From Bacteroidales bacterium (GTDB lineage Bacteria; Bacteroidota; Bacteroidia; Bacteroidales; UBA932), in the NCBI GenBank assembly GCA_017934185.1, contig JAGBJY010000017.1, forward strand, positions 21,973 to 85,972: DNA of 64,000 nucleotides. The letters run 5' to 3'. A model generated the notes under the pieces. It saw only the letters and a program-made list of their open reading frames with translations. It ran no database searches and was not told the origin of the DNA. Within the stretch, counting starts at the first letter, position 1; each line of letters begins with the position of its first letter. Below, piece after piece: positions 25,327-33,652 of the stretch. The translations under genes were made by a program, and so were the position numbers.

Positions 25327-26523
25327 TTATTTTTCCAGCTCCTCTGGCAGCTCCTCAAGTGCAGGCAGTGGCTCCGTCAGGAGCGTATCCGCGGGATGGA
25401 GCAGGGAGTCCAGGTGGGCGGCCAGGGCCTCCAGGGCCTCGATGCGGGCTCCCAGGGCTGTAATCTGGGCATCCTCCTCGGCCAGCTGGGCGTCGGTGCG
25501 CTCATAGATATCGGCCACCAGGCGGTTCATCTCCTGCTGGGTCATGCCCAGGTTGTGCTCCTTGAGCGTGATGCTCTTCTGCGACACGTGGTAACTCTTG
25601 GCGCGGGCGAAGAAATCCGTGCGGAGGCTGTCCGTGAGGGGCTCCCCGGCAATATCGAAGGTGGTCTTGCGCCCTTGTACCTTATAGCTGTAAATGTAGG
25701 AGCGGCCCACCAGGCGGTTGTTCTCTACCAGGTTTTGCACGTTGCGCTCATAGTTGTTATCTACAATGAGCACCACGGCGGAATAGATACTGGGAATCAC
25801 CACAATGGCCAGCACGATACTGATCATCTTGCGGCGTCTTTTAGCGGTGGCTTCGTCTATGCCTGCGGCAGTTTTAAAGCGTAAGTATTTCACCATCAGG
25901 TAAGTGGCCAAGGCAATGAACACGCTGTTGATGATGAAAAGATACAGCGCACCCACAAAGAAATGCATGTCCCAGTGGGCCAGTCCGTAGCCGGCCGTGC
26001 AAAGCGGCGGCATGAGGGCGGTGGCAATGGCCACACCCGCGATGGCCGTGCCCTGCTCTTTCCGGCTGTTCTCCAGGATTCCTGCCAGGCCGCCGAAAAG
26101 AGCAATCAGTACATCATAGATGGTGGGACTGGTGCGGGCCTCCAGCTCCGTGGGATTCACCAGCGACAGGGGAGAGAGGATGAAAAACAGCGTGGATGCC
26201 GCCAGGGAAATAAGCACCATCACCAGCAGGTTCTTAACGGCCGCCTTCAGCAGATCCGTATCATTGGTACCCAGGGACAGGCCAACCCCGATGATAGGGC
26301 CCATGAGCGGGGAAATGAGCATGGCGCCGATAATCACGGCCGTGGAATTCACGTTCAGTCCCACCGAAGCGATGATTATGGAGAAGGCCAGAATCCAGAC
26401 GTTGGGGCCGCGGAACCAGATGTTCTTTTTGATGCGCTGGGCGGCGGCATCGGTGTCCACTTGGTCGTAGATATAGATGTAATCCTTGAAAAGGTGCTTA
26501 AAGTAAACCCATAAATCGTTCAT
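25327..26523 (-). CDS. DUF389 membrane protein
   Basis: 398 residues from the ATG at 26523; an upstream TTG is not needed. At least five hydrophobic segments, with the DUF389 core VIIGAMLISPLMGPIIGVGL and ENSRKEQGTAIAGVAIATALMPP. The C-terminal 150 residues are soluble and end in a helical, Glu-rich tail that may form a coiled coil. Function of DUF389 is unknown. Confidence 0.85.
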   Translation of the reverse strand: MNDLWVYFKHLFKDYIYIYDQVDTDAAAQRIKKNIWFRGPNVWILAFSIIIASVGLNVNSTAVIIGAMLISPLMGPIIGVGLSLGTNDTDLLKAAVKNLLVMVLISLAASTLFFILSPLSLVNPTELEARTSPTIYDVLIALFGGLAGILENSRKEQGTAIAGVAIATALMPPLCTAGYGLAHWDMHFFVGALYLFIINSVFIALATYLMVKYLRFKTAAGIDEATAKRRRKMISIVLAIVVIPSIYSAVVLIVDNNYERNVQNLVENNRLVGRSYIYSYKVQGRKTTFDIAGEPLTDSLRTDFFARAKSYHVSQKSITLKEHNLGMTQQEMNRLVADIYERTDAQLAEEDAQITALGARIEALEALAAHLDSLLHPADTLLTEPLPALEELPEELEK

Positions 26524-26560
26524 ATCCGCGATATTTTCCCGCAAGTTAAGAAAAAAAACT

Positions 26561-26568
26561 TATCTTTG
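26561..26568 (+). promoter_or_regulatory. Promoter -7 box for the lipoprotein/heptose operon
   Basis: TATCTTTG ends 7 bases before the ATG at 26576, again predicting a very short leader. Confidence 0.55.
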
Positions 26569-26575
26569 TATCTAT

Positions 26576-26950
26576 ATGACACGATATAAACTGATAACAG
26601 CCCTGCTGCTTCTTGTGACGGCCTGCGGCCCAGGAAAGTCAGCCGGCAATCATGGGGCCGATGTCTCTTCAGTGCGGCCGGAATCCATTCCGGGCAACTA
26701 CAGCATGAAGATGGTAGTGGATGGAGACACCCGCTATTCCACCGCCGTTGTCACCGAAATGCCGGGCGGTGCTTTCCAGATAGCCCGTATCACGGTGTAT
26801 GGCCCTGTAAACTACTGCTTTACGCTGGGTGCGAATGCCGCCGTAAGCTCCCGGGAACTGGGCACCGGCAGCATCTCCTACCAGCGTTCCATCAAGAAAA
26901 CCACCATCCGATTTGAAAAAGAAGGCGCCCTATGCGAACTCTCAAGATAA
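26576..26950 (+). CDS. Small lipoprotein, unknown function
   Basis: 124 residues with a lipoprotein signal (ALLLLVTACG, Cys 17). The mature part looks like a small beta-rich domain (NYSMKMVVDGDTRYSTAVVT, GGAFQIARITVYG). No family recognised. The 3' end overlaps the next lipoprotein gene by 19 bases, so they are surely co-transcribed, and the heptose genes follow without gaps. Confidence 0.75.
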   Translation: MTRYKLITALLLLVTACGPGKSAGNHGADVSSVRPESIPGNYSMKMVVDGDTRYSTAVVTEMPGGAFQIARITVYGPVNYCFTLGANAAVSSRELGTGSISYQRSIKKTTIRFEKEGALCELSR

Positions 26951-27693
26951 TCCTTATCGGCCTTGCCGCTGCCCTTCTCTGGGCCTGCGAAGACCCCAAT
27001 TATGTGCCCCGCGCAGAGTACGAGGGCCTCATGAGTGAATACGCCGACCTTAAAGCCAGCGCAGAAGCCACCCGTGCCGAATATGCCCAGCAGGCCGCCG
27101 CCGTTGACAATATCCTCCAGCAGCTTTCCCAGATTTCCGGCCGCACGGTGACCCTTCGCACCGACATCGAGCACGGTACGGCCCAGCTCACGCAGGTGCA
27201 GCAGATAGAGGAAAGCATCACCGACATCAAAAAGCAGCTGGCCCGTCTGGAGAAGCTTTCCAGGCAGAGCCAGGAGCTGGGTAAGATGGTGAAGAGCCTG
27301 CAGACCGTGATAGCCCAGAAAGACCAGGAAATCACCACCCTGAAAGAGGAAATCAGCCGCCGCGACGCCACCATTGACGAACAGCACCGCACCATCAGCG
27401 AGCAAAGCGGTACCATCGAGAGTCAGAACAAGACCATATCGGCCCAACAGGAAAACCTGCGGGCCCTTCTGGCCGAGCAGGCCCAGATGCTCTTCCAGGC
27501 CGGCGTTGACTTTGAAGACCTGGGCGACAACGCCCCTTCCGTGAGTGGCCGCCGGGACCGTAGAAACCAGAAGGACTTCAAGCGTGCCATGTACGAAAAA
27601 TCCATCCTGTATTACCGTGAGGCCCAGAATTCCGGCTATCCGGAAGCCGCCTACAGAATCTCGGAGGTGCAGGAAAAAATGGAAGAGGAATGA
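26932..27693 (+). CDS. Coiled-coil lipoprotein, unknown function
   Basis: 253 residues. Short signal peptide ending LLWACE (Cys 19), then a long heptad-rich coiled coil about 35-190 (repeats such as QQLSQISGRTVTL, DEQHRTISEQSGTIESQNKT), then a C-terminal piece with FKRAMYEKSILYYREAQNSG that resembles one tetratricopeptide/Sel1-like helix pair. Likely periplasmic-facing in the outer or inner membrane. Stop overlaps the HddA-like start by 4 bases. Confidence 0.78.
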   Translation: MRTLKIILIGLAAALLWACEDPNYVPRAEYEGLMSEYADLKASAEATRAEYAQQAAAVDNILQQLSQISGRTVTLRTDIEHGTAQLTQVQQIEESITDIKKQLARLEKLSRQSQELGKMVKSLQTVIAQKDQEITTLKEEISRRDATIDEQHRTISEQSGTIESQNKTISAQQENLRALLAEQAQMLFQAGVDFEDLGDNAPSVSGRRDRRNQKDFKRAMYEKSILYYREAQNSGYPEAAYRISEVQEKMEEE

Positions 27694-28700
27694 TAGTAAG
27701 AAGCAAAGCCCCCCTTCGTCTGGGCCTCGCCGGTGGCGGCTCGGACGTGTCTCCGTACAGTGACCTTTACGGCGGCAATGTGCTCAATGCCACCATCAAC
27801 CTCAGCGCCTATTGTACCATTGAAACCCTGGATGCACCCGTGATGCGGGTGAATTCGGCCGATGCTGGCATCCGCGCGGAGGTCCCCCTGGGCACCCCCT
27901 CCGGCGCCATCCTCATTGACGGCGTCTATGCGCGCGTTGTGAAGGACTTCGGCCTCGTACCCGGCGGTTTTGCCATCACCACCTACAACGACGCACCCGC
28001 AGGTTCAGGCCTGGGCACCTCTTCCACTATGGTGGTTTGCATCCTCAAATGCTTTGCCGAGTGGCTGGGACTCCCGCTGGGCGACTACGAGCTGGCCCGC
28101 CTCTCCTTTGAGATTGAGCGCCTGGACCTGGGCCTAGCCGGCGGCAAGCAGGACCAGTACGCCGCTGCTTTCGGCGGCGTGAATTTCATGGAATTCCTGC
28201 CCAGCGACGTAGTGATTGTGAACCCGCTCCGCGTGAAAGACTGGATTCTCCATGAGCTGGAAATCTCTATGCTTCTTTATTTTACGGGTCGCAGCCGCTT
28301 TGGGGCCGATATCATTGCCCAGCAGCAGGAGGCCACCCGTAGCGGCGCTGTTCAGGCTGTGCAGGCCATGCACCGCATCAAGCAGAGCGCCGTGGATATG
28401 AAACTGGCCCTTCTGCAGGGCGATATGCGCGCTTTTGCCCGGATTTTGGGTGCCGCCTGGGAAGACAAGAAGAAAATGGCCACTGCCATCACCAATCCCA
28501 TGATTCAGGAGGCTTTTGATACTGCAATGGCAGCCGGAGCCATTTCCGGCAAAGTATCCGGGGCCGGCGGCGGCGGATTCATGATGCTCATGGTGGAGCC
28601 TCAAAAGCGGATGGATGTAATAGCGGCCCTTTCCCGGCTCTCCGGCAAAGTAGTGCCCTTCCAATTCACCCATGAAGGTGCTGTAGCATGGAAGTTATAG
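27690..28700 (+). CDS. hddA: D-glycero-alpha-D-manno-heptose-7-phosphate kinase-like GHMP kinase
   Basis: 336 residues. GHMP kinase with N-terminal SKAPLRLGLAGGGSDVSPY, ATP loop PAGSGLGTSST near residue 107, and C-terminal GKVSGAGGGGFMML. HddA makes the 1,7-bisphosphate of heptose in GDP-D-alpha-heptose synthesis; L-fucose kinase-like relatives share the fold, but the next gene's guanylyl/nucleotidyltransferase-phosphatase fusion supports heptose. Overlaps its neighbours by 4 and 13 bases. Confidence 0.82.
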   Translation: MIVRSKAPLRLGLAGGGSDVSPYSDLYGGNVLNATINLSAYCTIETLDAPVMRVNSADAGIRAEVPLGTPSGAILIDGVYARVVKDFGLVPGGFAITTYNDAPAGSGLGTSSTMVVCILKCFAEWLGLPLGDYELARLSFEIERLDLGLAGGKQDQYAAAFGGVNFMEFLPSDVVIVNPLRVKDWILHELEISMLLYFTGRSRFGADIIAQQQEATRSGAVQAVQAMHRIKQSAVDMKLALLQGDMRAFARILGAAWEDKKKMATAITNPMIQEAFDTAMAAGAISGKVSGAGGGGFMMLMVEPQKRMDVIAALSRLSGKVVPFQFTHEGAVAWKL

Positions 28701-29875
28701 TGCTTGCGGGCGGTTTGGGAACCCGTCTCCGCTCCGTTATCCACGACATCCCAAAATGCATGGCTCCCGTAGCTGGGAAGCCTTTCCTGCATTATCTGCT
28801 GGAGTGGCTTACGGCGGAAGGCGCCTCCCACGTGGTCTTTTCCGTGGGCTATCTTCGGGAGCAGGTGATGGAATACATAAACGGCCACAGCTGGCCCTTC
28901 CAAGTAGATTTTGCCGTGGAAACTGAGCCCCTGGGCACCGGCGGCGGCATTCGCCTGGCACTGAACTATTGCCATGAAGACCAAGTGTTTGTGGTTAACG
29001 GTGACACCTTCTTCCCGGTGCATTTGGCCGATATTCCTTCGCCGCAGCCCATCACCCTGGCCCTGAAGCCCATGAAGGACTTTGACCGCTACGGCGCTGT
29101 ATCCGTCCTGCCCGGCGAGACCGGGCATCTCCTGGTCAATGCCTTCGAGGAAAAGCGGCACTGCGAGGAAGGTCTTATTAACGGCGGAGTGTATCTTCTG
29201 CGGCCGACGGCCCTGGATTTGAGTACGCTCCCGGAGCGTTTTTCCTTTGAAAAAGAAGTGCTGGAAGTGGGGGCGGCCGTGCAGCAAGTGGTGGCTTCGG
29301 TGAGCGAAAAGTATTTCATTGATATAGGCGTCCCCGAAGATTACGAGCGGGCACAGCGGGAACTCCCCGAGTGGATGGCCGTTGCAAAGGCCTCCAAAGC
29401 CGTTTTAGCTTCTGAGGCCGATACCCTTTTCCTGGACCGGGACGGCGTAGTGAACCGCCTCATCCCGGGCGATTATGTGCGTACGCCGGAGCAGTTTGTT
29501 TTCCTTCCCGGCGTCCTGCAGGCGCTGGCCCAGTGGGCCCTCAAGTTCCGCCGCATTGTGCTGGTTACCAACCAGCGCGGGGTGGGGCGGGGCCTCATGA
29601 CAGACGCAGACCTTGCCCGTGTCCATGCCCACATGATGGCGCGAATCCTGGAAGCGGGCGGGCGCATAGACCTTATCCTCACTTGTACGGCGGCGGATGA
29701 AAAAAATCCCCGCCGCAAACCGCAGCCGGGGATGTTCTATGAGGCGCAGGAACTTTTCCCGGAGATCCGGCCCCAGGGCAGCGTCATGCTGGGCGACAGC
29801 CCCTCCGACGCAGCTTTTGCCCGGGCCGCGGGCATGCCGTTTATTCTTCTGGAAGCTCCGGAAGCGGTTTCTTAG
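28688..29875 (+). CDS. Nucleotidyltransferase-HAD phosphatase fusion (HddC-GmhB-like)
   Basis: 395 residues, two domains. Residues 1-225: sugar-1-phosphate nucleotidyltransferase with VLAGGLGTRLRSVIHDIPKC and VVNGDTFFPV, as in HddC. Residues about 240-395: HAD-IIIA phosphatase with LFLDRDGVVNRL, VLVTNQRGVGRG and RRKPQPGMF, as in GmhB. With the HddA-like kinase this covers kinase, bisphosphate phosphatase and nucleotidyl transfer of GDP-heptose synthesis; an isomerase (GmhA) is not in the window. The usual GmhB zinc cysteines (CxH...CxC) are missing: only one Cys, in LTCTAADEKNPRRKP. The 3' end overlaps the convergent rmuC by 35 bases. Confidence 0.85.
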   Translation: MEVIVLAGGLGTRLRSVIHDIPKCMAPVAGKPFLHYLLEWLTAEGASHVVFSVGYLREQVMEYINGHSWPFQVDFAVETEPLGTGGGIRLALNYCHEDQVFVVNGDTFFPVHLADIPSPQPITLALKPMKDFDRYGAVSVLPGETGHLLVNAFEEKRHCEEGLINGGVYLLRPTALDLSTLPERFSFEKEVLEVGAAVQQVVASVSEKYFIDIGVPEDYERAQRELPEWMAVAKASKAVLASEADTLFLDRDGVVNRLIPGDYVRTPEQFVFLPGVLQALAQWALKFRRIVLVTNQRGVGRGLMTDADLARVHAHMMARILEAGGRIDLILTCTAADEKNPRRKPQPGMFYEAQELFPEIRPQGSVMLGDSPSDAAFARAAGMPFILLEAPEAVS

Positions 29876-31121
29876 GGTTCTTGGGCACCCCCAGTTTCAG
29901 CAGCTGATGGGCCGAGGTGAGGATGGAAGTGCCGCCCTCACTGATTTTGGCCGATACTTTGTCGTACTCCTCCAGGGCGTCGTGGAGCTTGTTTCCCATG
30001 GCGGCGTGCGCCTTGGAGAAATCATACACGCGGTCTATCATCATCTGGGCGGCCTTGATGATTTTCTCCTGGTTGCGGGCTTGGTCGTAGTTGGTCCAGG
30101 CAATGCGGATCATGCGCAGGAAAGGCATCAGGGTCTCTTCCGTGGTGAGCAGCACCCCTTGCTGGTAAGCTTCCTGGAAGATGTTGGGAGCCAGCGTTTT
30201 AGCCAGCTGCAGCGCACCGTAATTGGGGATGAACATGATTACGTAGTCCAGTGACTTGTAACCGTCGCGGATGTAATCCTGGTAGCGCTTTCCGGAAAGG
30301 CTCTTGATTTGGCTGCGGATGGCCTGCAGGTTCCTCACGGCAGCGTCTTCCTTCAGGGCGTGGTCTTCGGTGGCATACCAGTCTGAGAGGGCGTCCAGCG
30401 AGGTTTTGGCATCCACAATCACCTCTGTGCGGTCCGGGTAGTGGAGAATGTAGTCCGGGCGCATGCGCTTGCCGCTGTCGGCGTTCAGAAGGGTAGTGCC
30501 CTGCTCGTCGCGCAGGGTCTCCTCCCGGTCAAAGTCACGGCCTTCCTCCATGCCTTCCGCGATGAGCATGTTGTAGAGGATGGTTTCGCCCCAGCTGCCG
30601 GTCATTTTGTTCTGGCCTTTCAGGGCCTGGGCCAGGTTGTCGGCCTTGCTGCCTATGCTGCTGGTCTGCTCCTTGAGCTGCTTCACGGCCTGCTCCATCA
30701 CGGTTTTCAGGGTGGCGCTGCTCTCGGTCTGCTGCTTTTTCTGGGCCTCGAAGCTCTCCTGCATGGCCTTGAGGTCTTTGCCCAGCGGGCCGGAGAGGGT
30801 ACGGAAGGTTTCTTCGGCCTTCTTGGTCAGGGCCTCTTCGCGCTGCCTCAGGAGTTTTTCTGTCTCGGCGCTCATCTGGCTTTTTACGGCTTCCAGCTGC
30901 TCCCGGAAGCTGTCCTGGAGCATGGTGAGGGTCTTTTCGTGGGCCTGGGCATCGGCCTCCCTGAGGGTGTCGGCGGCCTTGAGCGCCTCCCGGGCGGCAA
31001 TCACCTGGTTTTCCAGCTCATTGCAGGCTTTCACCTGGCGGGATTTCATGATGAGGTAGGTGATGACTACAGCGGCTATCAGCAGCCCTGTGGCGGCTCC
31101 TATAAGATAATACAGATTCAT
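29841..31121 (-). CDS. rmuC: DNA recombination protein RmuC
   Basis: 426 residues. N-terminal transmembrane helix (IGAATGLLIAAVVITYLI), coiled coil about 30-180, then the RmuC nuclease-like core: KMTGSWGETILYNML, PDYILHYPDRTEVIVDAKTS, YVIMFIPNYGALQ. RmuC limits inversions and gene rearrangement at short repeats in E. coli. Third gene of serB-flavoprotein-rmuC; starts in a 4-base overlap with the flavoprotein stop. Confidence 0.93.
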   Translation of the reverse strand: MNLYYLIGAATGLLIAAVVITYLIMKSRQVKACNELENQVIAAREALKAADTLREADAQAHEKTLTMLQDSFREQLEAVKSQMSAETEKLLRQREEALTKKAEETFRTLSGPLGKDLKAMQESFEAQKKQQTESSATLKTVMEQAVKQLKEQTSSIGSKADNLAQALKGQNKMTGSWGETILYNMLIAEGMEEGRDFDREETLRDEQGTTLLNADSGKRMRPDYILHYPDRTEVIVDAKTSLDALSDWYATEDHALKEDAAVRNLQAIRSQIKSLSGKRYQDYIRDGYKSLDYVIMFIPNYGALQLAKTLAPNIFQEAYQQGVLLTTEETLMPFLRMIRIAWTNYDQARNQEKIIKAAQMMIDRVYDFSKAHAAMGNKLHDALEEYDKVSAKISEGGTSILTSAHQLLKLGVPKNPKKPLPELPEE

Positions 31122-32332
31122 ACGCGAATGTTTTGTGCGGCTACAAAGCCTGTGCTCCAGGCGGCCTGCAAGTTGAACCCGCCGGTAATAGCGTCAATAT
31201 CAAGCACTTCTCCTGCAAAAAACAGGCCCGGATGGGCTTTGCTTTCCAGGGTGCTCAGGTGAAGGTTGCCAAGGGCCACGCCGCCGGCGGTCACAAATTC
31301 GTCGCGGAATTTGCATTTGCCGGAAATCCGGTACTCGTCGGCCGTGAGGGTGGCGGTGAGCCTGTTCAGCCCCTTGCTGCCCAGTTCGGCCCAGCGAAGG
31401 TCTTCCCGGAGTCCGGCGCGGGCGGCCAGGTAGCCCCAGAGCCGTGCCGGAAGGCTGGTGCGGGCCGATGTCACCCGCTGCTGCGCATGTTCCTTCGCAA
31501 AGGTGCTCAGCTGCTCCCGCATCTGGTTTTCTTTTAGATTGAGCCAGTTAATAAGCAAGGGCGCTTTGTATTGATTCTCTGCTAGATAACGGGCGGCATA
31601 GGAAGAAAGCCGTAAGGTGGCGGGACAGCTGAGGCCCCAGTGGGTGATAAGCAGGGGCCCTTCGCTTCGGAAAGCGGTTCCGGGGATTGCCAGGGAGGCC
31701 GTTACCACCAGGCCCATGAGTTCCCGAAGGCGGGGCTCCGTCAGGTTGAAAGTAAAGAGGGAGGGCACCGGAGGCACCATTTCCAGGTCGAGGGCTTTCA
31801 GGAAGGGCAGGCCTTGCGGGGCGCCGCCGGTAGTGACTACCACGGCGTCAAAGGGTTCTCCGTCTACCAGATACCCAATCAAGTCGGGTATGACGCTCTT
31901 GTCATGCCCGGCACCGACCGGGCATCTCTGTATGCTCTGTACCCTATGCCGCAAGCGGAAATCGGCCCCTTTGCAGGCGTCCAGAAGGGCGCGCACCACG
32001 TCCCTGGCGTCCTGCGAAACGGGGAAAACGCACGCATCCGGCTGCACCGTTACGGGTACGCCGTGGGAAGAGAACCATCGGCAGGCGTCTTCCTGCGAAA
32101 AGGCCTTCAGGGCCCGCTGCATCACGCGTTCTCCACGGGGGTAGGCTTCGCCGAGGGAGCGTATTCCGGCAAAAGTATTGCTCAGATTGCACCTTCCGCC
32201 GCCCGTGATGGCCACTTTGGCGAGGGGCTTGGCACCGGCCTCAAACAGCGTTACACGGGCGCCCCGGCTGAGCAGCTGCGCTCCGCAGAAACAGCCGGCG
32301 GCCCCGGCACCGATAATGGCCACGCGCGTCAT
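31118..32332 (-). CDS. HI0933/BaiN-type FAD-dependent oxidoreductase with in-frame repeat
   Basis: 404 residues. Dinucleotide-binding VAIIGAGAAGCFCGAQL, ITGGGRCNLSNT and C-terminal SKGLNRL and LFFAGEVLDIDAITGGFNLQ define the HI0933-like flavoproteins (BaiN group), of mostly uncertain substrate. Residues about 136-155 (RCPVGAGHDKSVIPDLIGYL) come from an inserted palindromic repeat at 31869-31927 and break the family's normal loop. The start directly follows the serB stop (TAAATG) and the stop overlaps rmuC. Confidence 0.85.
   Translation of the reverse strand: MTRVAIIGAGAAGCFCGAQLLSRGARVTLFEAGAKPLAKVAITGGGRCNLSNTFAGIRSLGEAYPRGERVMQRALKAFSQEDACRWFSSHGVPVTVQPDACVFPVSQDARDVVRALLDACKGADFRLRHRVQSIQRCPVGAGHDKSVIPDLIGYLVDGEPFDAVVVTTGGAPQGLPFLKALDLEMVPPVPSLFTFNLTEPRLRELMGLVVTASLAIPGTAFRSEGPLLITHWGLSCPATLRLSSYAARYLAENQYKAPLLINWLNLKENQMREQLSTFAKEHAQQRVTSARTSLPARLWGYLAARAGLREDLRWAELGSKGLNRLTATLTADEYRISGKCKFRDEFVTAGGVALGNLHLSTLESKAHPGLFFAGEVLDIDAITGGFNLQAAWSTGFVAAQNIRV
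31869..31927. repeat. In-frame palindromic element A, inside the flavoprotein gene
   Basis: Two halves, each an imperfect palindrome: AGATACCC...GGGTATGACG on the left and GTCATGCCCGGCACCGACCG...CATCT on the right. The host frame stays open through it. The right half matches that of the element at 47488-47563 almost base for base. Confidence 0.8.
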
Positions 32333-33574
32333 TTAGCAGAGTTTCCCTTCTTCTCCTAACTGACTGTCTTTGAAGCCGATAAAATACAGCACGCCGTCCA
32401 GTCCGATGGTGCTGATGCTCTGGCGGGCGCTCTGTTTCACGCGCGGCTTGGCGTGGAAGGCAATGCCCAGGCCGGCCTCTCCCAGCATGGGGAGGTCGTT
32501 GGCGCCGTCGCCCACGGCAATGGTCTGTGCCAGGTTCACCTTTTCCGTCTGGGCGATGAGTTTCAGGAGGTCGGCCTTGCGGCGCCCGTCCACAATCTCA
32601 CCCACGTAGCGGCCGGTGAGGCGTCCGTCTTCGCCCACTTCCAGTTCGTTGGCATAGACGTAATCAATGCCGTAGCGGCGCTGGAGGTACTCCCCGAAGA
32701 AAGTGAAACCTCCGCTTAAAATGGCAATCTTGTAACCGCAGGTTTTCAGCACTTTCATGAGGCGGTCTGTGCCTTCGGTGATGGGAAGGCGCTCTGCGAT
32801 GTCCTGCATCACGGAAATGTCCAGCCCCTTGAGGAGGGCCACTCTTTCCGTGAAACTTTCCTTGAAGTCAATCTCGCCCCGCATGGCCCGTTCGGTAATG
32901 GCGGCCACCTTGTCGTACACGCCGTGGCGGCGGGCCAGTTCGTCAATGCATTCGGCCTGGATAAGGGTGGAGTCCATATCAAAGCAGATCAGGCGGCGCA
33001 TGCGGCGGTACATATCGTCTTTCTGGAAGGAAAAGTCAATGCCGGTTTCCTCGCCCATGACCATCAGGTCCTGCTGCATGGCCTTTTTGTCATCGGCCGA
33101 CAGGAAACCGCGCAGCGAGAATTCCACGCAGGCGCGCACGTTCCTTTCGGGGTGCATGATGCTCATGCGGCCGGTGAGCCGCTTGATGGCGTCTATGTTC
33201 AGGCCATGCCTGGAAATCACTTCCGTGGCGGCGTGAATCTGTTCGGCGCTCAAGCTTCGGCCGATGATGGTGAGGATATAGCGGTTGCGGCCCTGCCTGC
33301 CGGCCCAGGCCTCGTAGTCTTCGTCGGAAACGGGGGAAAAGCCGATGCTGATGCTGCCCAGTTCCGTTATTTTGAAAAGGAGCTCCTTCATCACCTGGCC
33401 CGAATGGGCTTCGTCAATACGGATAAGGATGCCCAGGGTGAGGGTGCTGTGGATATCGGCCTGGCCCAAATCCAGAATTTGGGCGTCGTACTTGGCCAGG
33501 ATGGCCATGATGGAGGCGGTGAGTCCAATCCGGTCTTCGCCGGAAATGCGGATAAGGATTTGTTCTTTGCCCAT
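32333..33574 (-). CDS. serB: Phosphoserine phosphatase with N-terminal ACT domains
   Basis: 413 residues. Two ACT-like ligand-binding domains about 1-85 (ISGEDRIGLTASIMAILAKY) and 95-180, then the HAD phosphatase: nucleophile FDMDSTLIQAECIDELAR, GGFTFFGEYL, and GDGANDLPML. SerB converts phosphoserine to serine, the last serine-synthesis step, and serine feeds glycine. Two ACT domains suggest allosteric control by an amino acid. First gene of a three-gene minus-strand unit. Confidence 0.95.
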   Translation of the reverse strand: MGKEQILIRISGEDRIGLTASIMAILAKYDAQILDLGQADIHSTLTLGILIRIDEAHSGQVMKELLFKITELGSISIGFSPVSDEDYEAWAGRQGRNRYILTIIGRSLSAEQIHAATEVISRHGLNIDAIKRLTGRMSIMHPERNVRACVEFSLRGFLSADDKKAMQQDLMVMGEETGIDFSFQKDDMYRRMRRLICFDMDSTLIQAECIDELARRHGVYDKVAAITERAMRGEIDFKESFTERVALLKGLDISVMQDIAERLPITEGTDRLMKVLKTCGYKIAILSGGFTFFGEYLQRRYGIDYVYANELEVGEDGRLTGRYVGEIVDGRRKADLLKLIAQTEKVNLAQTIAVGDGANDLPMLGEAGLGIAFHAKPRVKQSARQSISTIGLDGVLYFIGFKDSQLGEEGKLC

Positions 33575-33592
33575 ACGTCTTTCTTTATCTTA

Positions 33593-33600
33593 CAAAGATA
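33593..33600 (-). promoter_or_regulatory. Promoter -7 box for serB
   Basis: Minus-strand TATCTTTG, 18 bases upstream of the serB ATG. Confidence 0.55.
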
Positions 33601-33621
33601 CATAAAATCGTTTTCTTTTGC

Positions 33622-33629
33622 TAACTTTG
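33622..33629 (+). promoter_or_regulatory. Promoter -7 box for the phosphoesterase gene
   Basis: TAACTTTG, 23 bases before the ATG at 33653; divergent from the serB promoter with 21 bases between the boxes. Confidence 0.5.
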
Positions 33630-33652
33630 TGTCCGTGCAAAAAACTGCTTAT

